64,000 nt of DNA from Paeniglutamicibacter gangotriensis Lz1y (GTDB lineage: Bacteria; Actinomycetota; Actinomycetes; Actinomycetales; Micrococcaceae): the NCBI RefSeq assembly GCF_000348945.1, contig NZ_AOCK01000010.1:141214-205213 (forward strand), in the 5' to 3' direction. The notes beneath the pieces are model-generated. The model was given only the letters and a program-made list of their open reading frames with translations. It was not told the DNA's origin and searched no databases. A program made the translations under genes and the position numbers. Positions 26,247-35,035 of the stretch are shown here, piece after piece (position 1 is the first letter of the stretch; each line of letters begins with the position of its first letter).

Positions 26247-28787
26247 ATGCGTATTCCCCTTTCATGGCTGCGCGAATACGCGCAGGTTCCGGCCGATGCC
26301 TCGGCCGAAGACGTGATGAACGAGTTGGTCAAGGTTGGCCTCGAGGAAGAGGACGTGCACCGTCCCACCGACTCGATAACAGGTCCCATCGTGGTCGGCC
26401 AGGTGCTGTCCATCGTCAAGGAGGAGCAGACCAACGGCAAGACCATCAACTGGTGCCAGGTCCGTGTGGTGCCCGAAGGGCAGCCACAGACCTTGACGAA
26501 CGAGGGAATCGATCCCTCGGGTGTGCAGGGCATCATCTGCGGCGCCCACAACTTCGTCGCGGGTGACAAGGTGGTTGTCACCCTGCCCGGCGCCGTGCTA
26601 CCAGGAGACTTCAGGATCACCCCGCGCAAGACCTACGGGCATATTTCGGCAGGCATGATCGCATCCTCCCGCGAGCTGGGCATCGGGGATGACCACGACG
26701 GCATCATCGTGCTCTCGCGCTTGGGCCTTGACCCGGAGGTTGGCACCGACGCGATGGAGCTGCTCGGTCTCTACGACCAGGCCGCCGAAATCAACGTCAC
26801 CCCGGACCGCTCCTACGCGTTCTCCATCCGCGGTGTGGCTCGCGAATACGCGCACGCCACGGGCACCACGTTCACCGACCCGGCCTCGCTGGTCACGGTG
26901 GATGCGGCAACCGCCGAAGGCCACCCGGTGAAGCTTCAAGATGCAGCTGGCATCTACGGGGTTCCGGGCTGCGACAGGTTCGTCACCCGCAAGGTCACCG
27001 GAATAAACCCGGCACTGCCCACCCCTCCGTGGATGGCTAGCCGGCTGAACCTGGCAGGCATGCGCTCGATCTCCCTGGTCGTGGACATCTCCAACTACGT
27101 GATGCTGGAACTGGGACAGCCGCTGCACTTCTACGATGCGGACAAGCTCACCGGAGCCATCACCGTGCGTCGGGCCAACCCGTGCGAGACGCTCAAGACC
27201 CTGGATACCAAGGAACGCAAGCTGCACGTCGAGGATCTGCTGATCACCGACGAGTCCGGTGCCATCGGCGTGGCCGGTGTCATGGGCGGATCCGCCACCG
27301 AGGTGTCGGACACGACCACTTCGGTACTGATCGAGGCGGCGCACTTCGAGCCGATCTCCATCGCTCGTTCGCGTCGCCGCCACAAGCTGCCTTCCGAGGC
27401 ATCCAAGCGCTTCGAGCGCGGCGTGGACTGGGAAGTTGCCGACGAGGCGGCCCAGCGTGCCGTGGATCTGTTGGTCCAGCTGGCCGACGGCACCGCCACC
27501 ACGGAGATCACCGACGCGGGCACCCGTCCCGCACCGACGCTCATCGACCTGCCCGCAGGCTTCGCTTCGGCACTGATCGGCATCGAGTACACCGACGAGC
27601 AGATCACCTGGGCGCTGGGCGAGATCGGTGCGCAGCTCGAGGAAATTGAGGGTGGGCTGCGCGTCACCGCGCCGTCCTGGCGCCCGGATTTGGCCACCAA
27701 GCAGGATCTAGTCGAGGAAATCGCTCGACTGGTGGGCTACCACCTGATCCCCGCCACGTTGCCTACCGCGCCTCCGGGCCGTGGCTACTCCCGTGTGCAG
27801 TCCCAGCGTCGCCGCGTCGTGGCCGCCCTGGCAGACGCAGGGCTCACCGAGGTGCTCTCCTACCCGTTTGTCACCAAGGCGCAGAACAACACCTTCGGTG
27901 CCCCCGAGGCCGGCGACGTTGCCGCGGTGAAGCTGAACAACCCGCTCTCCAGCGAGTACGGGTTCATGCGCACCTCGATCCTGCCCGGCCTGCTGGGCAT
28001 CGCACGGCGCAACCACGGCCGCGGATTCCGCGACCTGGCCCTCTACGAGGCAGGCCAGGTGTTCCTGCCCGGCGAGGTGCTGGGCACCTCGTCGATCCCG
28101 CCGTTGGGCATTCGTCCCTCCGAGGAGGAGCTGGAAGCGCTGTACAACGGGTTGCCGCACCAGCCGACGCACATTGCAGCGGTGCTCACCGGGCATGATT
28201 CTCCGGTGGCGGCGGAACACACCCCGCGCGTCTACGACTGGGCTGACGCCTTGGACGCGGCCAAGCTGGTCGGGGACGTCCTGGGCGTGGAGGTCGTGGT
28301 CTCCCAGGGATCACACCAGGCATTCCACCCCGGCCGCACCGCGGCCCTGGCGCTGCGCGATGGCACGTTCATCGGCTACGCCGGCGAGCTTCACCCGAAG
28401 CTGCTGGCCGAGCTGGATCTGCCCGAGCGCACCGTGGCCATGGAAATCAACGCCGACGAGCTTTTTGAGGCCGCCGCCGATGTGATCGTGGCCAAGGAAA
28501 TCTCCACCTACCCGATCTCCACCCAGGACGTCGCCCTGGTCGTGGACGAGGGCATCGTGGCCTCGGACGTGTTGGAGGCCCTGCGCGAAGGCGCCGGTGA
28601 ACTACTTGAAGACATTGCGCTCTTTGACGTGTACTCCGGCACCGGCATCGAAGATGGCAAGAAGTCGCTGGCCTTCGGCCTGCGCTTCCGTGCCACCGAC
28701 CGCACGCTGACTGCCGACGAGGCCTCCGAGGCTCGTGCAGCAGCCACGGCCCTGGCGGCCGAGCGCTTCGGTGCCGTGCAGCGCTAG
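26247..28787 (+). CDS. pheT: Phenylalanyl-tRNA synthetase beta subunit
   Basis: The 846-aa beta subunit contains the EMAP/OB-type tRNA-binding domain (about residues 40-150, with IICGAHNF and ISAGMIASSREL), the B3/B4 editing domain with AGVMGGSATEVSDTT, the B5 domain, and a C-terminal ferredoxin-fold anticodon-binding domain (YPISTQDVALVVDE). It ends at a hairpin terminator. Confidence 0.98.
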   Translation: MRIPLSWLREYAQVPADASAEDVMNELVKVGLEEEDVHRPTDSITGPIVVGQVLSIVKEEQTNGKTINWCQVRVVPEGQPQTLTNEGIDPSGVQGIICGAHNFVAGDKVVVTLPGAVLPGDFRITPRKTYGHISAGMIASSRELGIGDDHDGIIVLSRLGLDPEVGTDAMELLGLYDQAAEINVTPDRSYAFSIRGVAREYAHATGTTFTDPASLVTVDAATAEGHPVKLQDAAGIYGVPGCDRFVTRKVTGINPALPTPPWMASRLNLAGMRSISLVVDISNYVMLELGQPLHFYDADKLTGAITVRRANPCETLKTLDTKERKLHVEDLLITDESGAIGVAGVMGGSATEVSDTTTSVLIEAAHFEPISIARSRRRHKLPSEASKRFERGVDWEVADEAAQRAVDLLVQLADGTATTEITDAGTRPAPTLIDLPAGFASALIGIEYTDEQITWALGEIGAQLEEIEGGLRVTAPSWRPDLATKQDLVEEIARLVGYHLIPATLPTAPPGRGYSRVQSQRRRVVAALADAGLTEVLSYPFVTKAQNNTFGAPEAGDVAAVKLNNPLSSEYGFMRTSILPGLLGIARRNHGRGFRDLALYEAGQVFLPGEVLGTSSIPPLGIRPSEEELEALYNGLPHQPTHIAAVLTGHDSPVAAEHTPRVYDWADALDAAKLVGDVLGVEVVVSQGSHQAFHPGRTAALALRDGTFIGYAGELHPKLLAELDLPERTVAMEINADELFEAAADVIVAKEISTYPISTQDVALVVDEGIVASDVLEALREGAGELLEDIALFDVYSGTGIEDGKKSLAFGLRFRATDRTLTADEASEARAAATALAAERFGAVQR

Positions 28788-28811
28788 TCTCAGCAACATC
28801 TGATCCGGTAG

Positions 28812-28857
28812 GGGGTCGGCATTCGTTCATCACGTATGTGGTGGCGATGCCGACCCC
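28812..28857 (+). terminator. Terminator of pheST
   Basis: An 11-bp stem GGGGTCGGCAT/ATGCCGACCCC (28812-28822 with 28847-28857) with a 24-nt loop, 25 nt after the pheT stop. Confidence 0.7.
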
Positions 28858-29035
28858 TGCTGCGTTAAGTTCAATGAGCCGGAATGCTTTGATATGTTCC
28901 GAGTGATTTCCCTGGAGAAGCTACGCACTGTCGACAAGGAATGAATCGGATGTACCGGAGGGACGCCCGATGCTGTCGCCCACCATGCTAAGGCTTGATT
29001 CCTGGGGCTCTGGAGCCGAGCCTTACCGGCATGCC

Positions 29036-29041
29036 TAGAGT
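29036..29041 (+). promoter_or_regulatory. -10 element of the toxin-antitoxin pair, probable leaderless start
   Basis: TAGAGT precedes the TTG start of the toxin remnant by exactly 6 nt. Confidence 0.45.
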
Positions 29042-29047
29042 TGGAAG

Positions 29048-29346
29048 TTGAAGAGCGAGACCTTCGACCAGTGGCGAACCGGTTTGAAGGATCGCCGAGC
29101 TGCTGCTCGTGTCACGGCAAGGATCGATCGCTTGGCCGCGGGAAATCCCGGTGACGTGAAAGCGGTGGGGCAGATGTCTCAGAACTGCGGATTGATGTTG
29201 GACCGGGATGCCGGGTGTACTACCTCCAAGATGGTGAACACTTGATCTTGCTGCTCTGTGGGGGCAATAAATCAAGCCAACAGAGGGACATTAGCCAAGC
29301 GCTGAGAATCGCCGACGAATGGAAAAGAAATGGGAACAGCAACTGA
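29048..29346 (+). pseudogene. RelE/HigB-type addiction-module toxin, frameshifted
   Basis: The first frame reads SETFDQWRTGLKDRRAAARV to GNPGDVKAVG, the N-terminal half of the RelE/ParE 'addiction module killer' family, and then stops at 29245 with unrelated residues. The +1 register picks up the rest of the family exactly: VSELRIDVGPGCRVYYL, ILLLCGGNKSSQQRDI and ADEWKRN, ending with TGA at 29344-29346. One base is missing at about 29171-29176. Rejoined, the protein would be about 98 aa, the normal length. Its tail overlaps the antitoxin start by 17 nt. The toxin is probably inactive, unless the break is a sequencing error or is bypassed by frameshifting. Confidence 0.8.
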
Positions 29347-29629
29347 AGGTTTTAGCCGTTACGACGCTGCCGATTACCTCACTGATCTGGGGGACGCTGC
29401 GGCATACCTCGAGGCGGTATTGGAGGAGAGCGACGATCCCGCTATGGTCACCCAGGCACTAGGCGCTATCGCGCGTTCAGGCAACCTCAGTGAATTGGCA
29501 CGCCGTGTCGGGATGAGCCGTGAAGGTCTGTACAAGGCGCTTTCAGTCGACGGCAACCCGAGCTTCGCCACCATCGTTAAGGTGGTCAATGCCCTTGGTC
29601 TCAAGCTCCATTTCGAATCCGCGGGCTGA
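29330..29629 (+). CDS. HigA-type antitoxin (putative addiction module antidote protein)
   Basis: The 99-aa protein begins with FSRYDAADYLTDLGDAAAYLE, the usual start of the 'addiction module antidote' family, and has an XRE-type helix-turn-helix (NLSELARRVGMSREGLYKALS). It ends SFATIVKVVNALGLKLHFE. In such pairs the antitoxin binds the toxin and represses the operon. The frame is intact, unlike the overlapping toxin gene upstream. AAAAGAAA precedes the ATG as a weak binding site. Confidence 0.87.
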   Translation: MGTATEGFSRYDAADYLTDLGDAAAYLEAVLEESDDPAMVTQALGAIARSGNLSELARRVGMSREGLYKALSVDGNPSFATIVKVVNALGLKLHFESAG

Positions 29630-29841
29630 CGGTTCTGTCCTCAGCGAAGCGACATTGCACGGAGGCACTACGATCGCGTGAATCCTCATGGCTGCGCCGA
29701 ATTCCGGGCACATGCAGGAGACTCGCAGTCCGCACTGATGGCAACGCAGGGGATCGGTGTCGGGAATGCAAAACAGCCGCCGGATTCCTGCACGGTTTCA
29801 GGTCGAAGAGCATCCAGGGCCGAGTATGCGGGCCCAGGCGG

Positions 29842-30990
29842 TCACCCAACATACTCATCGCGCAGATCTTTGATGGCCTCCCGGACAACGGATTGTGCGA
29901 CCAGGGTTCCGTCTGCGTATTCCAGGACTCCGGCTTCCAGACAAGCCATGATGGAGGCGGATATTTCCCCGAAATGCTTCGCCAACCGGACGTCGATGTC
30001 CTCTCCGAGACTCAGCAAGCTGGTTTCCCCGTGGGCCTTGGTCGTGGATGCTTCGGTGGCAACGTCAGTGAGCACGGCCATGAGTTTGTCCGCTCGGCGA
30101 AGTCCGGCCAGGCCAGAGATCGGTTTGGCATCTGCCAGGACGAGGATTCTGAGGTAAGCGGTTAGTAGGCTGCGGATTGCTTCGTGGTTCCCCGGATGCT
30201 CTTCGTCACGCAGGGTCATCCCCGCATGCGTGGGGTACGGACCGTCATCGTTCTCCCATGCTTCTTCTACATATTCGTCCTCGTCCCCAATGCCTTCGTC
30301 CTCATCGGTTTCGAAGAGATCGGCTTCGCCCATGGCGGTGAAAAGATCCATGAAGCACGTAAGCGGAAGTGGGTAGAGACCCGGCGCCAGCAGGATGGGG
30401 CCTGCATGGCCCGTGACCGGAAGCGCGAGCGATTCGGTGGAGTTCGGGATGAATTTTCCGTCAAGCATCTCGTCCAAGAGGTGGGCGGCCCACTGCACGA
30501 GCGCTATGCCGTGGCCGTGCCTGGCGGGGATGTAGATCGGGCATTCGCGGGGAGTACGGCGGTGGGCAGGGCCGGGAACACGCATCAGCACCAGCATGTG
30601 CAGCACATCGAACTCGTTGCTCCCGCGATGCCAGCGGCCGTTGTCCTGCAGGAAGTGCAGGTAGCCATCCAAACGATTCAGGCCCTTGCAGGCCACATCG
30701 CTGGGCATGCGGCGGATGGTTTTCAGCATCAAGGCGAAGGATTTCGGGACGAATGCATCGGGGGCGTCAAATGGCCCGATTTTGGCGTAGGACTCCAGCG
30801 AGTCGAGCAGCCCGGCCTAGTCCTCGTGGGCCTGGCATGGCGTCACGGTGCGGGTCCTCCAGGCGATGTAGGCAGGTTCCAAGCGGTGAACCCGCTCGAG
30901 CCCCGAGGCACGCGAGGGGTGGGTGCTTTGCCTCCGTGACTTCGGGGACTTGCGGTGCTTGCGGCGCAATTGCTTGCTCGTGGTGGTCAT
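29842..30990 (-). pseudogene. Unknown protein gene interrupted by an in-frame amber codon
   Basis: Two open segments lie in the same frame, separated only by a TAG at 30817-30819. Read through, the product is about 382 codons long. It has a basic N-terminus (SKQLRRKHRKSPKSRR), a central region with GYLHFLQDNGRWHRGSNEFD and IYIPARHGHG, an acidic loop (ETDEDEGIGDEDEY) and a helical C-terminus. Sequence just after the stop (AGLLDSLESYAKIGPFDAPD) looks coding, and a TGG-to-TAG change at codon 58 would explain it. The ATG at 30990 has AAGG 6 nt upstream. The shorter frame from 30732 (TTG) or 30729 (ATG) could still be translated. I recognise no domain. Confidence 0.55.
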
Positions 30991-31624
30991 GGCCATCCTT
31001 GGGTCGGTCGATGCGGGAATCCCAGTGTGGGCCGGACTGTGGGCCAGCGGGCCAGCCGTCCGCAGGGCTGTGGAAAAGTCATCGAACACGCCCGGTTGAC
31101 CGCCCGGCAACAGGCCGGCCGCACCGACGGCAATCCGGGGTTACAGCCGGCGTTCTCCGGGTTTCTGGCCGGGGCCGGTGGCAGTCGCCCTTCCCGGCGG
31201 CCAGCAGGCCAGCAGCCAAGCGTGGGAATAGCGCCAATGCAGTGATCGCATTTCCGGTCACCGGGGCCAAGACCGAAAACCAACGCGTCCTCCCTCCGTG
31301 GGCCACTTCCGGCCTCGTGGGATATGCCCGATTCCCACGGCGAGGCCGTCGAAGACCGGGAATCCTTCGAACCACGGGCCCGAAAGCGCTACGACGGCAC
31401 GTGCGATGGCCAACCGAGAACCTGTTCAGTGCTGCTGTTTCGCTGTGAAACGACTCCGTGCGCGCCGAATCGGGGCCAAACCCCACCACCTCTTCGTATC
31501 AAAGCAGGAACGTATGCACCTTGCCCGGCCCGGGGGAAGCGGCATCCGGTGAGGGTGCAGTAACGGGGCATCTGCACCACCCCGCAAACAAGCCACAGCA
31601 TTCCATGTTCAGAAGGAGCAACCG
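30991..31624. other. Gene-free accessory stretch
   Basis: About 630 nt with several short overlapping frames on both strands, none with family features or a convincing ribosome binding site. A small hairpin GGTGCAG/CTGCACC (31554-31560 with 31572-31578) lies in the probable leader of the next gene. No repeat or mobile-element end was recognised. Confidence 0.5.
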
Positions 31625-31996
31625 ATGAGCCCCACCTCGAACCCCGATGGCGGCCCCACCCTGGAACCGGTGCCAGACTCCGGATCCGTGCCCGATGCGG
31701 AGGAAGCGGGCACGGATCCGCTGGAGCCGGTTCCCTCGGACGGCCGCGATGCCCAGCCCGTCGTGGGCTCGTCCGATGACGGTGCCGCCATGGCGATGGA
31801 CGATCCGCTGCGCGAGGCCGTCTACGTCGAGGAGGAGGACCTGCCGTTCGTGGATGAGGAAGCCGAGGAGCTCGAAGATGAGGGGGGCCTGCTCGATCCC
31901 GAAGCCGATCGGCTGGTCAGCAGGTCCATCGAGGAAGCTGACGAGGAGCTGGGGCGAAGCGCGAGCGAAACGGATGCCGACGAGGCTCTGCCCTAA
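31625..31996 (+). CDS. Highly acidic small protein, unknown function
   Basis: A 123-aa protein rich in Asp, Glu, Pro and Ser and almost free of hydrophobic runs, so probably disordered and soluble. The C-terminal half contains dense acidic patches (VEEEDLPFVDEEAEELEDE) and a short ADRLVSRSIEEADEEL segment that may form a helix. An AAGGAG site 7 nt before the ATG supports it as a real gene. It stands alone, with gene-free DNA on both sides. The convergent inverted repeat at 32059-32067/32096-32104 could terminate it. No family was recognised. Confidence 0.65.
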   Translation: MSPTSNPDGGPTLEPVPDSGSVPDAEEAGTDPLEPVPSDGRDAQPVVGSSDDGAAMAMDDPLREAVYVEEEDLPFVDEEAEELEDEGGLLDPEADRLVSRSIEEADEELGRSASETDADEALP

Positions 31997-32837
31997 TACG
32001 AAATGCTTGTCGACCTCCAGGGCGCCCAGCGGCGCTGGAACGCCCGTGGAAGTTTCCGAAAGATGACTTGGCAGGTGCGTGTTGATCCTAGTCATGTCAT
32101 CTTTGGTGGCGTATTGGCCAGATGTTTTCTTTCGGAAGTTGTCAGCAGGTTGGTACGAGGGTTTTCCGCTTGTAGGATTCGGCGGGTTTCGCGGCGGCCC
32201 TCGAATGCTCGCTCGGCTTCCGTTGGGCGCGCGCGCGTCCCTTGGCGCGTTCCCACAGCTCCAGGTGCCCCTTGGGAGTCCCGGCCGGGAACCATCGAAA
32301 TGCCAAGGGGGGAGCGGCCCGCTTTGCCATTGTCAGAGGGGTTATCGGGGGAAGATGCCACGGTGCATTTGAGGTGATCCGAAGCTGGGTTTGAGCAGAT
32401 GGCATTGGTGGAGTTTGACGCTGGACAGAATTCCTGTGTTGTGCGCGAAAAGGAGACTCATCTATGTCCGGCAGCTGGCTCCGGCGGGGGTTGCACAGAC
32501 ACCGGGGCTGAACCGTCACCGAACGAGGTCCCGACGCGGCAGCGCCTACTCGGGATGGTTTCCGCAGCCGTCGCTCCGCCACGTCCTACCGAGAACAAAG
32601 GCGGTGTTCTTTCCTTGGCGGGCTGGGATAGGCAATGATGGAGTTGCGGGGCAGAACAGCCCGACTGCAATCGCCTGGCACCACAAGACCGAGTTGCCCG
32701 GACCTACGCGAAATCCTCCGCCGTCGGGAACCACCGGCCCGGCCGGGGACACCTCCAGGATCAGCCGACGGACCAGCGACATCGGTGCTGGTGCCGGGCT
32801 TCGGATACCACCGAACAACACGCCGAAAGGCCAGCGC
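31997..32837. other. Gene-free accessory stretch with an inverted repeat
   Basis: About 840 nt in which I can support no gene. A 9-bp inverted repeat AAAGATGAC/GTCATCTTT (32059-32067 with 32096-32104) follows the acidic-protein gene and may be its terminator. Several frames stay open for 100 codons or so, as expected by chance at this GC content. Confidence 0.45.
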
Positions 32838-33964
32838 ATGCCATTTGCCGACCAATTGATCAACGAGTCGACTGTCCTAGACCTCATAGGGTCCCTGGTC
32901 GCCGTGGTCCCGGACGCGGGCCTGCCCACGCTGCACCTTGCCGCGCCCGTGATCGAAACACTGGGTTTGCGCGAGCGTGCCGATCTGCTGTGCGACGCCC
33001 TGCTCAGCGACCTGCCGGGGGACTATGCCGCCTTGGCCGGCACGATCCGCGCGGCGAGCGAAGACGAAGCTTTCCGCGGCTGGCTGATCTGGCCGGTAAC
33101 CTCTGCCATCGCTGTCAAAGCAGTCGCAGAGGGCACGACCGCGGCCTTTGATGATGCAGTGGCACTTCTTGCAGAGCTCACCGGCCGGCTCACCGCCGAA
33201 TTCGCCATCCGCACCCTGCTGCGCCACGACCTTGACCGTGCACTCGAGCTCATCCGGGACTGGACAACCTCGGAAGACCTTGACGTGCGACGACTCGCCT
33301 CCGAGGGGACCCGTCCCTATCTGCCATGGTCAACAAGGGTCCCGGAGATCACCGCACGGACGGGGGTGACGATCCCCGTGCTCAACGCGCTCTATCGCGA
33401 CCCTGAAGAGTATGTGCGCCGCTCCGTGGCCAACCACCTCAACGACCTCAGCCGCGATGCCCCTGCAATGGTCGTGGACACCGCGAGGCGCTGGCTGGCC
33501 GAGCCGGATGAAAACACCGCCCGCCTGGTGCGCCACGCGCTGCGGACACTGGTCAAGAAGGGCGATGTGCAGGCCCTGGAACTGCTGGGTTTCGGGCCGG
33601 TGTCGGTTGTATCGCAGGCCCGGTGCTCGGTAGCACCACCGTCGAGTTTGGCCGCAGCATCGAGTTCAGCGCGGTGTTGCATAACCGCGGTGACGAGCCC
33701 GCCCGCGTGGCCATCGACTACACGGTCTATCACCGCAAGGCCAATGGCGGGCAGACGGGAAAGACCTTCAAACTGGCCACCCGCACCCTTGAACGGGACG
33801 AAAAACTCGAGGTCGGACGCGAACACTCCTTCCGGGCGATCGCCACCAGGCGTTATCACCCGGGCATGCACGCGATCAGCGTGCAGGTCAACGGCGTGGA
33901 ATCGGCGCGGGCGGAGTTTGAACTGCTGACCGAGTCCCCGGCGCCGAAACCCGAGCGGCAGTGA
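32838..33964 (+). pseudogene. DNA alkylation repair protein (AlkD-like HEAT repeats), frameshifted
   Basis: The first part, from the ATG at 32838 (AAAGG site upstream), reads PFADQLINEST, DLPGDYAALAGTIR, FRGWLIWPVTSAIAV, RLASEGTRPYLPW and YVRRSVANHLNDLSRDAP, the HEAT-repeat pattern of the COG4335 alkylation repair family. At about 33605-33613 the register changes. The second part, GPVLGSTTVEFGRSIEFSA to VNGVESARAEFELL, continues the family C-terminus in another frame to 33964. One missing base restores a protein of about 375 aa. Because the N-terminal frame runs to 33929 in nonsense, the natural product would be altered over its last third. Confidence 0.8.
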
Positions 33965-33993
33965 ACCGCAGGAACCGCGGGATGCACAGGCCA

Positions 33994-34031
33994 AAAAGAC
34001 CCGGGACGGCCGTGGCCGTCCCGGGTCTTTT
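33994..34031. terminator. Bidirectional terminator between the alkylation-repair gene and ppk2
   Basis: An 18-bp perfect stem AAAAGACCCGGGACGGCC with its complement (33994-34011 with 34014-34031) and T/A-rich ends in both directions. Confidence 0.85.
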
Positions 34032-34064
34032 CAACACGTTGTATTCAGAAGCGCGGACCCGCCG

Positions 34065-34949
34065 CTAGAACTCTTCGCCGGCGGCGATGACCGCGGCGGC
34101 AGGTCCCACGATGTGCGGATCGGGGGTACCGACTAGCTCGTGGTCCTTGCCCTCGTAGTCGAACAGGCTCAGCACGTGGCGCATCGCCCCGAGCCGGGCA
34201 CGCTTCTTGTCATTGGATTTGACCACGGTCCACGGCGCCCACTCGGTGTCCGTGCTGCGGAAGGTCTCCTCTTTGGCCTCGGTATAGGCGTCCCACTTAT
34301 CCAGCGACGCTAAATCGGTGGGGGAGAGCTTCCACTGGCGCACTGGGTCGATCTGCCGGATGGTGAAGCGGGTGAGTTGTTCGCTGCGGGTGACCGAGAA
34401 CCAGAACTTCACCAGCGTGACCCCGTCATCAACCAGCTGCTTCTCGAAGGCCGGAGCCTGATGCATGAACCTGTCGAACTGCTCGCGGGTGCAAAAACGC
34501 ATGACGCGCTCCACCCCCGAACGGTTGTACCACGAGCGATCGAAGAGGACCATTTCCCCGGCCGCCGGTAGGTGCGCGATGTAGCGCTGGAAAAACCATT
34601 GGGTTGATTCGCGTTTGTTGGGCTTTTCCAGAGCTACTACCCGCGCCCCGCGCGGGTTCAGGTGCTCGGTGAAACGCTTGATGGTCCCGCCCTTGCCCGC
34701 GGCGTCGCGGCCCTCGAAGAGCACCACCAGCCGTCGCCCGGTGGCCTTGATCCAGACCTGCAGCTTGAGCAACTCGATCTGCAGCAGCCGCTTCTCTAGG
34801 TCGTATTGGGCCCGGTCCAGACGCGTGGAGTACGGGTAGTCCTCGCGCCAGGTATCCACCACGTCCCCATTTGATCTCAACAGCACCGGGTCGTCATCGT
34901 CGTCGTCGCGGATGGAATAGCCGTGGGCGGCCAAATCGAGTAGGTGCAT
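34065..34949 (-). CDS. ppk2: Polyphosphate kinase 2 family protein
   Basis: PPK2 enzymes transfer phosphate between polyphosphate and nucleotides, usually making GTP or ATP from the diphosphate. The 294-aa single-domain protein has Walker A FEGRDAAGKGGTIKR, Walker B FDRSWYNRSGVERVM and the lid-region sequence around FWFSVTRSEQLTRF, ending with WTVVKSNDKKRARL. An N-terminal poly-Asp stretch (DDDDDD) is odd and may interact with metal. The ATG at 34949 fits the family start. The longer frame to 35039 would cross a palindrome. It lies downstream of the synthetase and peptidase genes but is separated from them by a strong hairpin. Confidence 0.92.
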   Translation of the reverse strand: MHLLDLAAHGYSIRDDDDDDPVLLRSNGDVVDTWREDYPYSTRLDRAQYDLEKRLLQIELLKLQVWIKATGRRLVVLFEGRDAAGKGGTIKRFTEHLNPRGARVVALEKPNKRESTQWFFQRYIAHLPAAGEMVLFDRSWYNRSGVERVMRFCTREQFDRFMHQAPAFEKQLVDDGVTLVKFWFSVTRSEQLTRFTIRQIDPVRQWKLSPTDLASLDKWDAYTEAKEETFRSTDTEWAPWTVVKSNDKKRARLGAMRHVLSLFDYEGKDHELVGTPDPHIVGPAAAVIAAGEEF

Positions 34950-34986
34950 GGTGCAACCGTATAAAGTCGGATGAACGCAATGTGAA

Positions 34987-35022
34987 CGGCGCCGGTCCGG
35001 GACATGTCCCGGACCGGCGCCG
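34987..35022. terminator. 36-nt perfect palindrome after the M1 peptidase gene
   Basis: Two 18-nt arms, centred between 35004 and 35005, pair perfectly and start 14 nt after the peptidase stop on the minus strand. It has no U-tract. It separates the synthetase-peptidase unit from ppk2. Confidence 0.75.
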
Positions 35023-35035
35023 GCGGTCGTTCTCA

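Noticed and set aside
29171..29176. Programmed frameshifting to make the full toxin.
   Set aside because: No slippery heptamer or downstream stem was seen, and toxins of this family are not known to need frameshifting. A deletion is simpler.
32391..32837. An N-terminal extension of the alkylation repair gene, open back to 32391.
   Set aside because: The upstream residues do not resemble the family, and the ATG at 32838 has a ribosome binding site and the family N-terminus.
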